DNA of 64,000 bases from Phallusia mammillata (GCA_003260075.1 QLIY01000006.1:237395-301394), one strand, 5' to 3'. Shown: positions 22,301 to 35,703, counted from the stretch's first letter. The notes: generated by a model not told the origin, from the sequence alone. Numbers and translations are program-made.

Positions 22301-25300
22301 ACGCGGATGATGTGATAGGTGTCCCAAGTGGTGCTATCAAATTCACACGCAGGAATGGCTAAAAATAGTAAGTTACACTTTCGACTGGCACCAAGCGTTG
22401 CGCCAAGTAGAGGATTGTTTCTTATTCAATTGGAGACGCCGAGGCTCAATTAAAATTCACCATGACCCAATTGGACGCCAAAGCTACAACTGAACACTAC
22501 AGATCGGCTGGAGATAATAACTACACGCGTTGAACTCCTTGGCGCCTGTGCGATGTAAAAACTTGACATTTTGTCATGTTTCGGAGCCGATGCTTCGCTG
22601 GATTAGTCAGTCTCCGCGGGTTAATTAAAAGCTCATACCTAGGCGCCGAACATAAATGGCTGACGAGACTTCACGTGCTCCCGGTGGGCGCCATCGATGC
22701 TTAGGCGTTGTTTTGGTGGCACCGAGCACTGATGGCTGTCTGACCACGATCCTTGATGTAAGCAACAATGAAAGTGCGTGTGACTTATGTTTGTGACGTC
22801 ATAGTTGATAAACAGACAACCTTTGCAATGTGGATCGGTCCTTTGTGGTACACAGGGCAGGGGGGAAATACATTTGTTTGTGCCAAATGTAAAGCACGCA
22901 AATTTTAGAATTACAAAGTAAAACCAAGGTAATAACGAACGGAAGTTAAAACTTATAAAACAGCCACGTGGTTTACCAACATTTTCAAATGCTTGAACAG
23001 CAAATCGTGTTTTATCCGTGTAATTTAAAGCAAGCGGTAGCGCAAAGCATATCACTCATTTTAATCACACTGCATGGGTTGTTATCCTACAAGACTTCAT
23101 TCATATAAGGTCGAACACACAGAAAAACTGGTTTGGAACTTTCACAGCAGCGAATGATCAGCCATCTTAATAGCGCATCGGTTTATTTGCGGTAAAGAAT
23201 GCCGGTAAACAAAAGGCTCTTCTTATTTTCCACATATTGATACGCGAAATAGTTTGCCATCGTCGTGGCGGTGACGTGTTTTGTGTGTTTAGCGACGATT
23301 TCTTGGTGACGTTGTAGCACCGGATAAAACGTGGGTTGTACCGTACCCAGTAAAATGGCTTGCCCGGTACACGCTGGTTTTTAACTTGTGGCAAAAACTA
23401 TACGCTCGCACTTTTTGCTCCAAAGTTGCACCCCTCTATTTTAGCGCGATTGGTGCAGGTTTAGTTCAGCAAGTTGTCGTGTATCTACGTAAGGTGCCAC
23501 GTCGTCTACTCTTGATTTAAATTATCTAATTATACTTCGATTTTCGATCGAATGAAAAACAATAATTTATGCAACTGGGTCGAAACCAGGTCGCAACACT
23601 CCGTAATTGTGATCGAAATATGTCAGGAGCGTTTGTTTCTTTGATCTAAAATCATTACTTTCTGGCATTCACATGTAACGGAAGACTAAAAATACAACAA
23701 AACATTGACAGCGACATTATTTATCGACCAAAATGCATCAACAGAACGTCCCCTTCAATATCAGCCTTATAACCTTAACATGCAACAACACAACACGCCC
23801 CCTCAATATCGGCCTTACAACCTTTGCCGAATTCCGACTTGGAATTAATTAATAATTATACATAGTGTGTCCGCAATCTGACCTGGAGTTGGCGACTCAC
23901 CGGTTCGCCCTGACTATCGTAATTAACGCTAAGTATGTGAACTGCTGGCAGTCGGCGTCAATTGCTGTAATTGTGGTCGATAGAATAGACTTAAGCACCT
24001 TGAGGTGTGTTAACACGGGCAACGTCGCGTATTAATAGGTTTTGGTTTCATGCGGGTTTCCGAACGAGCCTTGTGCAACCAACTGTGTCTACATGTAACT
24101 GTGTTAATCTTTAGACGACAATGCGTTTTTTGTTGCAAATGATTTGTTTTAGAAATTTTAGTGTAAAATAGTAAAACGTCGTTCCAAAAGCAGCTTTAGC
24201 TCGCAAAAATAAACATCTGTCTAATTATGTGTCAAATGAAAGTTGTTGTTGTGTTGGTATTAAAACAATATTTGTCTTTTTTGTTTTTTTCCTTTATGTT
24301 GCAAATGAGATGAGAAGTACAAGTGATTTTCGTGTCACAGTCATTGCCTGAATTGTATTGGTCCTCTGCTTCGAACTTCAATATCTAGCGCTTGTATTAC
24401 ATTAAAACATGTCTCTGGTAGACTTTTTGCGGTTATTCTGGGGTTGGGTGTTGTTTGTATTTTTTGCTTTTATCCCGCTTTTTATTTTGTTTTTAGACAC
24501 TGATGATGCTTTTTATAGCGAAATGCATTTGTTTTGATAAAACAAATAAAATATAGCGACAGATTTAGTGGTTTTCCACACTGAATTTTCTTGATGTCTC
24601 TGGTAGGTGTGAAACCCAATTAGACATAATTATGAGTTTTTGAGCATCGAACAAACTACTTTAATGATAGCGTTTGAAAAACGACGACCGCTTTTAGACA
24701 TAGTTTTGCTTCAAATTTCTGGGTTTGGTTAAGTCGTTAGTTCATTTTGAAAAGTTCTGCAGTTTTCACAGTTAACATACCAACCAGAGTTCCACGTTAA
24801 ATACCAGTGCCTCTGCATTTGCGGATTTTCGACGCCAACCCCGTTGTAAGGTTGTCGGTAGGCAGTAAGTTTTCTTAGCAAATCTCCTCACCTCGGCAAG
24901 CAGCGCGCACGGGAAGAAGTGGGCCAAAAAGCGGAGCTGCGTGAAGCCCAGAAAGCTTATTTCAGCCAAATATGTTTGTTTTAAAACGCCCGGCTTCGAG
25001 CATGCTGTTCTTTCTTGCGTGACTATCTTCGCTGGCCGTGGCTCTTACCGCACCGGATTTCACTCCCTCGCGTGCTCAGGTAACCGCTCGTGGTCAGCAG
25101 CGCGTGTCGGCTAGTCTCTTTGCTTGGCAGTTGTTTTTTTGTTTGAACGGCGCGGCAGAGAGACACAAAAGTGCGTCCCGTGTGACGAAATAATGCGCCT
25201 GTGTTTGACAACAAGGGAAACAGAATGGTTGGCATTCTTCTTTTGTGGCAAACAGACGGGCAAAGGCGAAACCCTCGCGTCGCATGTTTTAAAGTAAAAT

Positions 25301-27506
25301 CCGGCAAGGCAAAATATCAAATTAATGGGAAGCACAGTTAAATGTTTAAATAAAACGGCAATTTTGTTAGCTGTTAAAACATGTGTGTTAACATGAAGAC
25401 ATAAAAAAATGTTGCCATTGCACGAAACATCTTTTAGGCCTAAATGTTACATATAAATTGACCAAGATAATAATAGTCACATTCTATTTAACTACATAAC
25501 CTGCCTTTTATGATGACGTTAAGATATAATCTTGGTATAAATCTCAACATTTTCACTGTAGTTTAATTTCGTGAACTTGTCACTTCGCCTATGACATGAG
25601 CCCGACCGTAATTGTCGGTTCTGTGGCCCAGAGGTGTCTAAGCCTCGGATACTATCTCGCACAAGCTAAATAGCAGCCTTGAAACTAGCCCGCGCATTTT
25701 TCTCGAGAAACACGTTTTGGCAAATTTACGTTTTACACGCAAATAGCATTTTTTGCTGAGTCACTACTCTGGGTTGTTGAGTTGTCTCGATCCGGGTGTA
25801 TTGTTTGCTTAGGCGTTGTTTGTGTCAAGAACGAGGTTACCGACAGAATGATGGTCACGTATTAAACACTTGTAACGGGTCGTTGCCAAGCTTCGTATAT
25901 CAACCGTAAGAGACCTTGATACTATTTTAGACCAAATTGACATAGCACTTTCAAATACAATTGTGTTTTTTAGCATAATACATGTGGCAAAAAAGAATTT
26001 AGGTCATTAAATATGCGGCGATTTTCTGAGCTGTTACCTTGTCGATTTTGGCGAAAATGTTGTCAAATTAAGCATTGTTAAGCCATAAAAAAGCAAAAAT
26101 AAACCAAGCAAAAACCGAAAACAGTGGAACGCCTTGGTAAAAGATCTCTTTAAGTGGGTATCATAGTAAGAATCTTACAGTAGGTAATTCATGGTTGATG
26201 TGTAAAATACAAAACACGTGTGTTTAGATCAAATATTTGGATATTATTGTCTGGTGGATTGTTTAATTGCATTTCTATTGAGTCATATTTATCAGTATGT
26301 GTATTGCAAACAAAACAATTTTGTGTGATGTTGAGAAAAAGTGGAGTTAAAACTGTTTGGTGGCGGAATACATTGTTTCCGGCTTTATGTGATTGTTTGT
26401 AACTTTATCCTCAATCGGAGGAACAACGCTTGAATGGCTGTCATGAGCCTTCCCGCTTAGTTGTGATTCGGGTAAAAGGGTTGTAAATTTCGTTCGTTAC
26501 CAATGTCGGTTTAGTGTGAAAAAACGAAAACGACAAAGTGGTTAGCGCAGCATCGTCGTTGTTTGGCCTTGTTTTTTTCAAAAAAAGGCTTGATTTGGGC
26601 CTGACCTCACACTTTGTCAATATTTTTTCAATAAATTTACCGAGCTAAGTAGCCAATTGCGGGACCTGACCTAATGTTAAATAGTCATAAAACACCCTGT
26701 TCAAGACCAATTGTCTATTGTGTTTAAAACAATTCGGGTTTGGGCTTGTACTTTCGGGTTCGGGCCGGGTTTGGGCTACAATTTCAGGCCCGTTTGCAAC
26801 TCGGGGTTAGCGGGATAAAAATGTCTCGCAGATACAGTTTAAAAAGTGTCGGTAACACATGTTCCTTTATTTAGGTTTTATCATCAAAATTTAATCCATA
26901 ATACCTCTAGCAGAATACTTAATGTCCTTTTTTGTTACAGAAGAAATCATCCCGTCCCCACGTTCACCCTACCCCGTAATGACGCGCAGTCGTTCCAAGC
27001 ACTGGTGTTCCCTGGCTTATTGGGAACGGCGGAACCGTGTCAGTCGCCTCTTTCCAGTCAATCATTTCTACGTGAACATCTTTGACCGCCTGCCCAAAGG
27101 CGAGGGTTTCTGCCTCTCAGCTGTTTCGCAAACCAACAGTGAATCCAACAAAGTACGAAAATGCATCGGAACGGGAATTACGCTTGCGTTGGACGAAACC
27201 AATGACGATGTTTGGTTGTACAACAGAAGCGAATACGCGGTTTTCATCCATTCTCCGATCCTAGAACCCTTGGACACGCGCACGCCCTTGGTGCATAAAC
27301 TTCATCCGGATCATTGCGCCAAGGTGTACAACTTTGAGTTCGCGACACGCGTTAAGCGACAACGGGCAAGCGACACGCGACGTCGCGGCCGTTACGACGG
27401 TTGTTCGATTCGCATTAGTTTTGTAAAAGGTTGGGGTGGCGAATCGTATCGTCGGCAGTGTATCACAACGTGCGAGTGTTGGCTTGAAGTGCTATTTAAC
27501 ACGTAG
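19388..27506 (+). CDS. Inhibitory SMAD (SMAD6/7 type)
   Basis: There are four coding exons: 19388-19736, 20074-20127, 20728-20778 and 26941-27506. All junctions are phase 1, and the product is 339 residues. The start MLTIFRKRQLKHKLKSR parallels the basic vertebrate SMAD7 N-terminus. Exon 1 carries a divergent MH1 domain (LLANFEQQQLDNL...LDSRDG; KAYRWSEL; VKKMPFC; CLNPFHY). Exons 2-3 form a very short linker. Exon 4 encodes MH2 (HWCSLAYWE...RVSRLFPV, GFCLSAV, WLYNRSEYAVFIHSP, ISFVKGWGGE, CWLEVLFNT). The C-terminus lacks SSXS, as expected of inhibitory SMADs, which block type I TGF-beta/BMP receptors and recruit Smurf ligases. The PPXY Smurf-binding motif of vertebrate SMAD6/7 was not found in the linker. 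AATAAA lies at 27868. A longer start at 19322 is possible. Confidence 0.9.
20859..20868. other. Ten-G run with duplicated flanks (probable gap placeholder)
   Basis: Ten G separate two copies of a 48 bp sequence (about 20810-20857 and 20880-20927, beginning aatctgtgtgtcaaaattta). It lies in the third SMAD intron, so the coding sequence is unaffected. Confidence 0.75.
26728..26810. repeat. Dispersed GC-rich repeat, copy 2
   Basis: The core cgggttcgggccgggt and adjoining aatttcaggcccgtttgcaa match the reverse complement of 11720-11830. It lies in the last intron of the inhibitory SMAD gene, about 130 bp before the MH2 exon. The element class is unknown. Confidence 0.5.
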
Positions 27507-28750
27507 CTAGAATGTGACGTTACACATATTTTGTTCGTTTATTCTTCGCAACAACGTATAGTTTCGCTGTTACGCTAAAAGCGTGTTTTCTTGAATGTTT
27601 TGTCTTGTTGTTGATGTTTTGTTAAATCTCGTGGAAACTTGCCGTCTTATAATTGTAGAGTTTGTCAATGTCCAAAAACTTTTTCAATTAACTTCATGAT
27701 CAACTCAAATATAAGAAGTTGGTAAACGTTAAGCCAATGGTTAATTATTGTTTTAACTAAAACTGCCCATTAGAATCTTAGAGGCATTCTCTCCAACTAA
27801 AGCTTGGTAAACGGTTCTTACATCATCTTTTTGTGTATAAAATTGGCACTGGTTTTGACGTTTACGAAATAAAACCAACCTTTTTGAACGCTACAGTATC
27901 ATAGTGCATGTTTAACTTATTGTACAACATCATTGATTTGAATCAAACCTATCTCAGTTTGGTTGCATTATTTCATAATATTTACCCACATACAGTTTGG
28001 TTTATGGCGCGATTTTCTACAGTTCCTTTCATATTAGAACGAAGCATTTTTTTCATTTAAACTTCCTCTTATTTTTCTGTTTTTCTTCATGCGTTTTGCC
28101 AGCAGAGTTGCGAATAAAATATACAGACAACTAAAGAATTTACTGTTTAAGTTTAAATAACGCCCTAGTTGGCAGTTCGAAGTGCAGAACACCACTTTAA
28201 TTTCATTGACCTTATACAAGCCAAAGTGAAGATAAAGAATTTATGTAAATAATGTTGGACCTCGTTGATTGGACGAAAAGCTTAAAACAAAGGTTAGCTC
28301 AACAAAAACACCATGTTTGTCAGCAAAAAACACAGGAATTCAACTTTAGGAAAAAAACTACCAACAGGCAACATGCACAATAAAAGCAATAGCAACGATA
28401 ACCAAAGACAAACTATCTTAAAGAAAAGTATTTAAAGCCGTTTCACACTAAATAAATCCATCGCAACCATCAACCAACAACAAATTTGCCAAAAAGTGGA
28501 CTGTTTTGAAAAAAAAAGTGAAGTACAATCGATACAACATTGCATCGAATCCCATTTTCCCCAATAGAGCAAACGAATTGCTTTGTCGCCGTTTTACAAG
28601 ACCGAGACGATTGTAAAATTCAAAAGTGCACCCTAAAGTGGTTTATTAAAAAAACTAGTCAGATTTATGAGAACTTTTATTGCACGTGACCCGCGGTCAA
28701 AGCATACGGTAGTAAATGGAGTAGGTTTTTTAAACTGCCGAAATTTGATT
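27507..28750. other. 3' flank of inhibitory SMAD
   Basis: This contains the presumed 3' UTR, with AATAAA at 27868-27873, followed by AT-rich sequence with no recognised gene on either strand. Confidence 0.5.
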
Positions 28751-28861
28751 TAATTTAAAGAAGCTATTGTGTACTGCCTGGTAAAGTAAGTTAGTTTATG
28801 AAAAAAGGATCATATGAATTTGTTTGTGAGCATGTAACATATACCTAATTTCTTTATGGTT

Positions 28862-28871
28862 GGGGGGGGGG
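28862..28871. other. Ten-G run with duplicated flanks (probable gap placeholder)
   Basis: Ten G separate copies at about 28752-28861 and 28872-28983. They differ by small indels ('gtactgcctggtaaag' against 'gtactggtaaagtaaag') and a substitution, as two haplotypes would. Confidence 0.8.
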
Positions 28872-28983
28872 AATTTAAAGAAGCTATTGTGTACTGGTAA
28901 AGTAAAGTAAGTTAGTTTATGAAAAAAGGATCAAATGAATTTGTTTGTGAGCATGTAACATATACCTAATTTCTTTATGGTTT

Positions 28984-31028
28984 ATTGAACGGAAATTCGC
29001 ATTTATATTTAAACAGACCAGCCTAGCAAACAAACTTTCTTCTGAATTTAATGGAAAACGGCCGAAATTTAGTAAAAAAAGTCATTCAAATTGGCTTTTG
29101 GCTCTTTGAAAGCAAATACGTGGTCTTGTGTTTTCTAATATTGCCAGTCTATACCAAGTTAGTAAAAAGGGGCGGCAACAATAAAAGTTTAAAACCCTTT
29201 AAAACTTTTTTTGGTGCAAATTGTTGATCATCAAACGAGGGTCACAAGCAATAAGTAATAAGACTGATACAGGAACTATAAACCGTTGCTCAGAGTTGGG
29301 GTTTGTTGAAATAAAAATGGTTTAATAAGGTTTTTACATGGGCTTAACATTGTAAAACAGGTTGTTGCGGCACGTTTGGTGACACAGGTCGCACACAACA
29401 GGGCGGTAACAAAATATGACATTTTCGGCAACAAAATCGTCTGAAAATGCGAACAATTTCGACTTTAGCCTCTCGTCTTGGACAAATTGAGCTGTTTTTA
29501 CCGTGGAGGGATTAACACAAACCGCTGAGGCTTACACGAGAGATTACTGAGTCAAATAGAGTGTAAGACAGAGCGCGGTCGCATACAGGATAGATTTTAA
29601 TGATTGAAATGCCTGGTTTAAAATGCTTTGGTCTCTCCGCGCGTCGCCGATAGGATTATGAGCTGATACCAGCGAACGACATTTTGGAGTTGTTATTTTC
29701 GCTGGTTAACGGAACGAAAATTCTCAGTTGTTGATATTAGGGCATCTGTTGAGCAACATTTTTTGATTGAAATTCTAGTTTAAACTCCACATACTTTGCG
29801 TTCGTAAACTTTGATTGAAAAACAAACGTTCTAATCCTTTGGACGTGGGGAACACAACAGAATGAAAAAAATTAATAAGAATATTTCAAATTCAGTTTTG
29901 AACCACAAGTTTGCACCAATTTCACCAGACGTAATAACATAGTAAACATAGAATATTTCGACAAGAAAGCTTGACAGCGCATATACATAAAAACGAACTT
30001 AGTAACTGAGAAAACAATTACATAAAACCGGAAAACGTTCTGAGGAATTAATATTTGGGAAAACAGATTACCCACTTTTTAAGCCCAATTAAAGCCTACA
30101 TAGCCCACATACAAAATGTTTTATGCAAATAGAAGCACGGGGGTGTTAGGCATGTATTTACGGAACATGGATTTCTTTACTTTGACATCAAATTTGGTGG
30201 AAGCAAAAATCCCCATTAAAAAATATTCGCATTCTAGAAATGATTGAAATAAAGTCAACACAACCATTAGGTCACTTTCGAATCTACTTATACCACTTTC
30301 TGCAAGTCAACGCAAACGGCGTCAGTCTCAATGGTTTGCAATCAACGGACAATTGCGTACAGCTCATGGTGTCTAATGACTTGGCGCCACAATCAATACT
30401 TTCTAAGAGAAGCTGTGTTATGCTGCGGTAAATCATTGTTTTGTTTACCATGTATGTTTCCATATTGTTGTCAAAGTGTACCAGCGTGTGTGTAGATAAA
30501 GCAGTATTTCCTACTACATTAATGAGCCCAAGTTACACACGTAACCAGCCAATACTTTGCGTTACTGTAGAAACAAAGTGCAGACCGCCAATTATTTAAA
30601 CACGATCTCAAATTTCCAACACCTAACAATCGCTGTTGACATTCCTTCTTTTGCTCGAAATATACACACTTACAACACAGCTCAATAGGGGTTATTCATG
30701 TTCATGCCTTGCCATGAGATAACACAAGGGCTAATTCGGGTCAAATTCTGACCACAAGGCAACAATGTAATTAATAATGGCCTGTATACAGTGATTAGTG
30801 GCGACATAGGCGGCCAAACGTCGAGACAAAATTTAAACATTTAGCGATTAAGTGAGGATTGGCACCAAATCTTGAGTCGGGTGGCTCCAACATGTTGCCA
30901 AATGGCGCAATCTTGTGCAAGAAAGTTAGTCGCGTTTTTAAAGATGAATTTGAAAAAAGCCTGATTTTTTGTGCTGACGGCCATTTACCACGTCTGATCG
31001 AAAGTAACGTACATATTGAGGCTAACAT
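28984..31028. other. Non-coding stretch with no gene recognised
   Basis: AT-rich sequence. The open frames present are short and carry no recognisable motif. No tRNA or tandem array was seen. Confidence 0.5.
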
Positions 31029-31311
31029 ATAGGGCACTTTCAATAAATTTGGAAAACAACCACCGAAGACTTTAAAATGACTTTATAACAAAAGCCTAAT
31101 AAAGTTATTTTTCAAAAATAATAAACTGTCGCATTTGTAAAGGAACAAATACTAACTTCGGTGGTTGTTTTACACACGTATTTATTCCTTTCTTTACAAA
31201 TACGACAGTTCATTATTTTTGAAAAATAACTTTATTAGGCTTTTGTTTTAAAGTCATTTCATTTTTAAGTCTTCGGTGGTTGTTTTACAAATTTATGGAC
31301 GGTGCCCTATA
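31029..31311. repeat. Hairpin MITE with TAGGGCAC-type ends
   Basis: The left arm (31029-31155) and right arm (31175-31311) are inverted complements along almost their full length. Shared blocks include aaaacaaccaccgaagac and aaagcctaataaagttattt. The ends read tatagggcac and gtgccctata, consistent with a TA target-site duplication and a Tc1/mariner-type MITE. An additional copy of the cttcggtggttgtttta block sits at the loop. Confidence 0.8.
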
Positions 31312-34300
31312 TGTGAAAGACAACCTGAAAACGTAATGACTTTTATGAAACCCCCTAAATATACATAGGTTGATCATCTTTTCAACAACTTCGTAGTCGA
31401 CCTGTCCAAAGTGTTGCAATTTGGTTTAAATGATATCGTTTCGGTATTTAAAAGTTGGTGACTTTGTATTAAAATATAAACTCCTAATCTTGGCGTATTT
31501 GCATGTAGGTGTATGAAATCCAACAATTTTGTGCAGATAACGACGAATAATCGCAACGCAGTCCTCGGCAAATGCATTTCACTAGCATAAACATAGAAGG
31601 CAGCCAACCTGACCTTAAATCCTCTCAAGAGCGTTATTAAACTTTACGTGACGCAACAATTGGCATTACAGTATCACAGAGCGGCGACGCTGGGTCGGTT
31701 ATGACGTCACAATACAAAAAGGAGACAAGAACACTGTCTCTGTCTGGTTTCAGGTTTGGCTCCAACATTGGATCAATCGACAGTTTAATTTAACACAAGA
31801 TTGACTTATGTTGTGAATGTGATTGTCTGTGACATTAAATTGGTAGCGTCTGGCACCGCTTGGTTGCAAAAGTTTGAGGGATTTAACAAATGAAAACTGT
31901 ATATTTTGCGTATTTTTTGTGAGTTTAAATGCTTTTTGGTACACACGTTTTATTCTGCACTGAACACACCGAAAATTGCAAATTCATTTCGCGCAACGCG
32001 CACTTAGAGGCACTCAACTTTATCCCATGATTTGCTGCCAACTTAAAAATTTACGACCACTAATTTTTCTCGTCTCTGAAAAGATGAGTTTGGATAAAAT
32101 GCGATGCTTGTCTTAATGCAGCAAACCTTATCGCAGTTCTGTTCGTAACTTTTTGCTCCCCCCATAGTACCTTCTGTTCCCCATAGTACCTGACGATTTA
32201 TTGTATTACACAAAAAATGGACAAAATTCACAAAAATCTTTCAGGTGTAGCACTTTTCCGCAAGTCGTATTTTGTTATCGTAGGGCCGCACTCACATTGC
32301 TTTTAAACTCACCATAATGCAATATATTTAACATACATTCACAATAGTGTATCCTAACTATTTTAACACTGTTGCGTAAGTGCAATGTGGCCATATCTAT
32401 TGTAATATTCGTCTGTGTTGATAAAACGGCAGTTTTATTGGGAGGCGGAAATAAATGCAAACAAGCACTCAATTTTATGTCTGAAACAGCAATGCAAGAA
32501 GAGTGTTGGTCATAATTTTTTGGGGGTTTGATGTAGCTAACCACCACAATAAAAGCTGGTTTATTAACGTAGGCCTCCATAGTGTTTACAGCGACCAAAT
32601 ATTTTTTGTACTTATTATGAGTTATAAACTTGTTCGAAATTAACAAAACGGCTATATGCACCTATTGCTGATTTACTTACATTGCATATCATTGAACGAC
32701 CTAACAACAAAAATCGCCACAAATAGTAATACGTGTTCCGGGAAGTGTATGTCGAAATCTGCTTACAAATACGTTCTGTAATCTCGTGCTATGGTTACAG
32801 ATTCAGTCTTCGAAGATTAAAAGTATTAGCAAATCGGGTAATTTCCAGTAGCGATATCAATTAAAATTTGTTGCCTACGTAAAGAAAATAAACAAGTATG
32901 CATGTAAAAGCCCTAATACTTCGTATATAGACTATGTTGCTAAACTTTATAAGTACGAAAGACAAACAATTTAATGTAAACCGTTTTTTTAAATTATAAC
33001 ATAATCAAAAAACATTGTTGCTTTGTCTAAACATTACAAAAAACTCACAGACGTATATAAGAAACAAGAGCAAAGACGAGCCTTTAGTATAGTATGATTG
33101 AAAGCAATTAATGGCCTTAACCTGACCGTGGCTATACTATTAATATTATTTTCAGCTTGATGCGCTTTAAAAGTGAATTGAAAATTATTGTAAAGTTTTT
33201 CTGAAAAAACATGGATAAAACTTTCATGCATCGTTATAGTAGGCAACCATCATGTTGCATAAACATATGTAACCAACATATTTTTTTTGCAAATACTCCC
33301 AAATTCGGCCTGAAGTGTCGATTTGTGACGTCACAGCCGTGAGACGTTGTACTTGTCGAATGAAGGCCGCGACATTAGATGGCAACCGCATCTAACACGA
33401 AGATTTAAGTTTTCCACCGACTCGGCACGCGAAGACTAAGGAGTTTTATTTTGGGCCTATAATACCCAAGGTGTGACGAAATACCTCCGTGTAAAGATCA
33501 GTCTAACACGTTCCTTGTTTGTCTGTCGTTTCGGATTAAAAAAACGGTGATTTACATTTTATAATGACCTCTATTAGGACCTGTTTTGATCACATGTGCT
33601 TTTACAAAGAAACGATAATCTTATAAAATGTTATTTAACCACAAAAAGACTGATCATTAAAAATAGACAAATAACAAATAATGCAAAAAATCAAATCAAA
33701 CAAATTTAAATAAAACAGTAACAAAATGAGGATTTAAGTTGACTTGATGCACGACAATTGATCCCAACGTGGGAGTTTAAATTTTGCCGAAAAATGCAAA
33801 TAAGATATAAAATCAGGTTTGCGTAGGCAGACAAGATTATGAAGAGAAACAAAGCCAAAGAACTAGGAACCAAACCGCAAGATAATCACTAGGCATGAGA
33901 TTGGCGCCTAGCTAACATACTCAGTCGGTTACGCAGTTGACCTGACACGAACTGAAGCAAGGAGAAACAGATTTTAAGTTAACATTGCATCTAAATCATA
34001 ACAAAAATCCTAGTTTTCGACAACAAATCCGGACACGGCACCAAATGTTTGCTGATAGGTTGGTTTAGAGCTGAACGATTGCAGGTAGAAAGGGAAAGAC
34101 TCGCGCTGTTGCTTTAAACGTTTTGGTCATGTGCTCACGACACAAAACTGTGGAAACAAGTATATTAACTCAAAACATAAATTACGTTAACTATCTAAGA
34201 ACCATCGTTTTCCGTTGACAATTATTACGTTGTTTATTGGCAAAACTATAGTAACAAAAACCTAAAACACCGCCAGGCAGGACTATTAATTGAATTTTAC

Positions 34301-35366
34301 ACAGTAAAATACAAAAAATAGACTGACAAATGGTTTCTTTTTTTTCAGGAAATGGTTGAATAATTATTTTTTGCGTATTTTTCAATCCCGTGTATTTTTG
34401 GACTATCAGCGTTGCTATGCAACTGACGGAACTTTATTTAAAGACAGGACATGAAAAGAAGGTCTGTCGATTGAAGCCCTCTAAAATAGGACTTTTAGGT
34501 TCTCCATCGCCACCAAACGCCAATAAAGTTATGGTTTATAGCCCGATTTGGCACAGACAGCAATTTACACACGAAGCACAACTAGTAAACCAACTGCTGT
34601 GCTGTCTATTGTATCAATATTTATGGAAGAAACAAACCTAACAATAGATCAACGTACCTTTCTTTTGTAGGGGTTGTGGGACGTAGGTTCATCATGTCAA
34701 GACAATCACATGATAAGCAGCAAAATGTCTGTATTACTGCTCAAGCTTTAAAAAACCTGCGTTTGGCCCAACACGTTCTAAACCAATCTTCGAGAAACAA
34801 ATGCGCAGGAGCCGAGCCACGAAACATGCCTAGAGCAGGCAGCAGGACACACTTGCTCATAATTTTTCAACGTGTTGATACTGCCCACATTGCAAATAAC
34901 ATTTAAAACGCAAAAACATGAGAGTTACACTAACACTCATTTACAATTTCAATTTGAGAGACATCTTAAATTAAAACTTGGCAAAAGTGACAACAACTTT
35001 TTAAACATGTCAGTGAAGTTTTTTTGCTTTCGCTTGACACAAAAAATCCCCTAAAATTTGCGCCAAAACAAATTGGATGACAGAAAGTTATTTTTAATTT
35101 TAGTAAATCTATTTCTTAGTTATAACTAAGGAAGGAACATTGGAACAGAACGTATGGTGGTTGGGTGTAAATATAACAAGATGTTATAACTAATGGTGAC
35201 AGCGTCAGAATTATTACAACGTCTGTAATAAAAAACTGTACAAAAATAACACAAAAACTACACTTTTCTTTAAAATGTTTTATAAATTCCTTAATCATTT
35301 TTAATGTGCGATCATTTGGACCCCATGTAGGTGTCGCAGTTATTTTAACGAAACCGAACTTTATGA
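31312..35366. other. Non-coding stretch with no gene recognised
   Basis: No conserved coding exon was recognised. A 128-codon minus-strand frame (32275-32661) lacks family motifs. A small imperfect duplication of 'ccccatagtacct' occurs at 32161-32190. Confidence 0.5.
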
Positions 35367-35374
35367 GTGTATGA

Positions 35375-35588
35375 CAGTAGTTCTGGAACTGTGCGTCGCG
35401 ACGCCGTGGTGCGTGGTTTCAATTTTCCAAGGGCGTCGCAGAATAGTTCCGTTTGGTGGTTTTTTGTTGTTGTATCATTAAACACAACTTTAATAATAAG
35501 TTTCCTCATTAACTTTTATTCGCTGGTGCGTCGCAAGTCCACAAAACTTTTCCAGAGGCGTCGCAACAAAAAAGTTTGGGAACCACTG
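35375..35588. mobile_element. Short hAT-type MITE, 214 bp
   Basis: The left end CAGTAGTTCTGGAACT and the inverse of the right end CAGTGGTTCCCAAACT form CAG-type terminal inverted repeats. Flanking octamers gtgtatga (35367-35374) and ttgtatga (35589-35596) agree at 7 of 8 positions, giving the 8 bp duplication typical of hAT. 'gcgtcgca' motifs repeat subterminally. Confidence 0.75.
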
Positions 35589-35693
35589 TTGTATGACATT
35601 GATGTCCCCAACACCGCCAATTTTAAACATTATAAACTAACTCATCTACCTTGTAGCCGAATATTCGGTGTCGGCCCGAACCATTTCGGCGAG

Positions 35694-35703
35694 GGGGGGG
35701 GGG
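35694..35703. other. Ten-G run with duplicated flanks (probable gap placeholder)
   Basis: A genuine G precedes ten inserted G. The flanks at 35575-35693 and 35704-35822 are nearly identical over 119 bp ('ctcatctacc' against 'ctcttctacc'). Confidence 0.8.

Larger units (their letters stand above)
20779..26940 (+). other. Third intron of the inhibitory SMAD gene
   Basis: This 6.2 kb GT-AG intron is far larger than the others in the gene. It contains a ten-G run with a 48 bp duplication (20859-20868), a perfect CRE-like TGACGTCA at about 22795, a GC-richer zone at about 22000-25300, and the second copy of a GC-rich dispersed repeat (26728-26810). No coding exon was recognised. Enhancers are plausible but not demonstrated. 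Confidence 0.6.
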
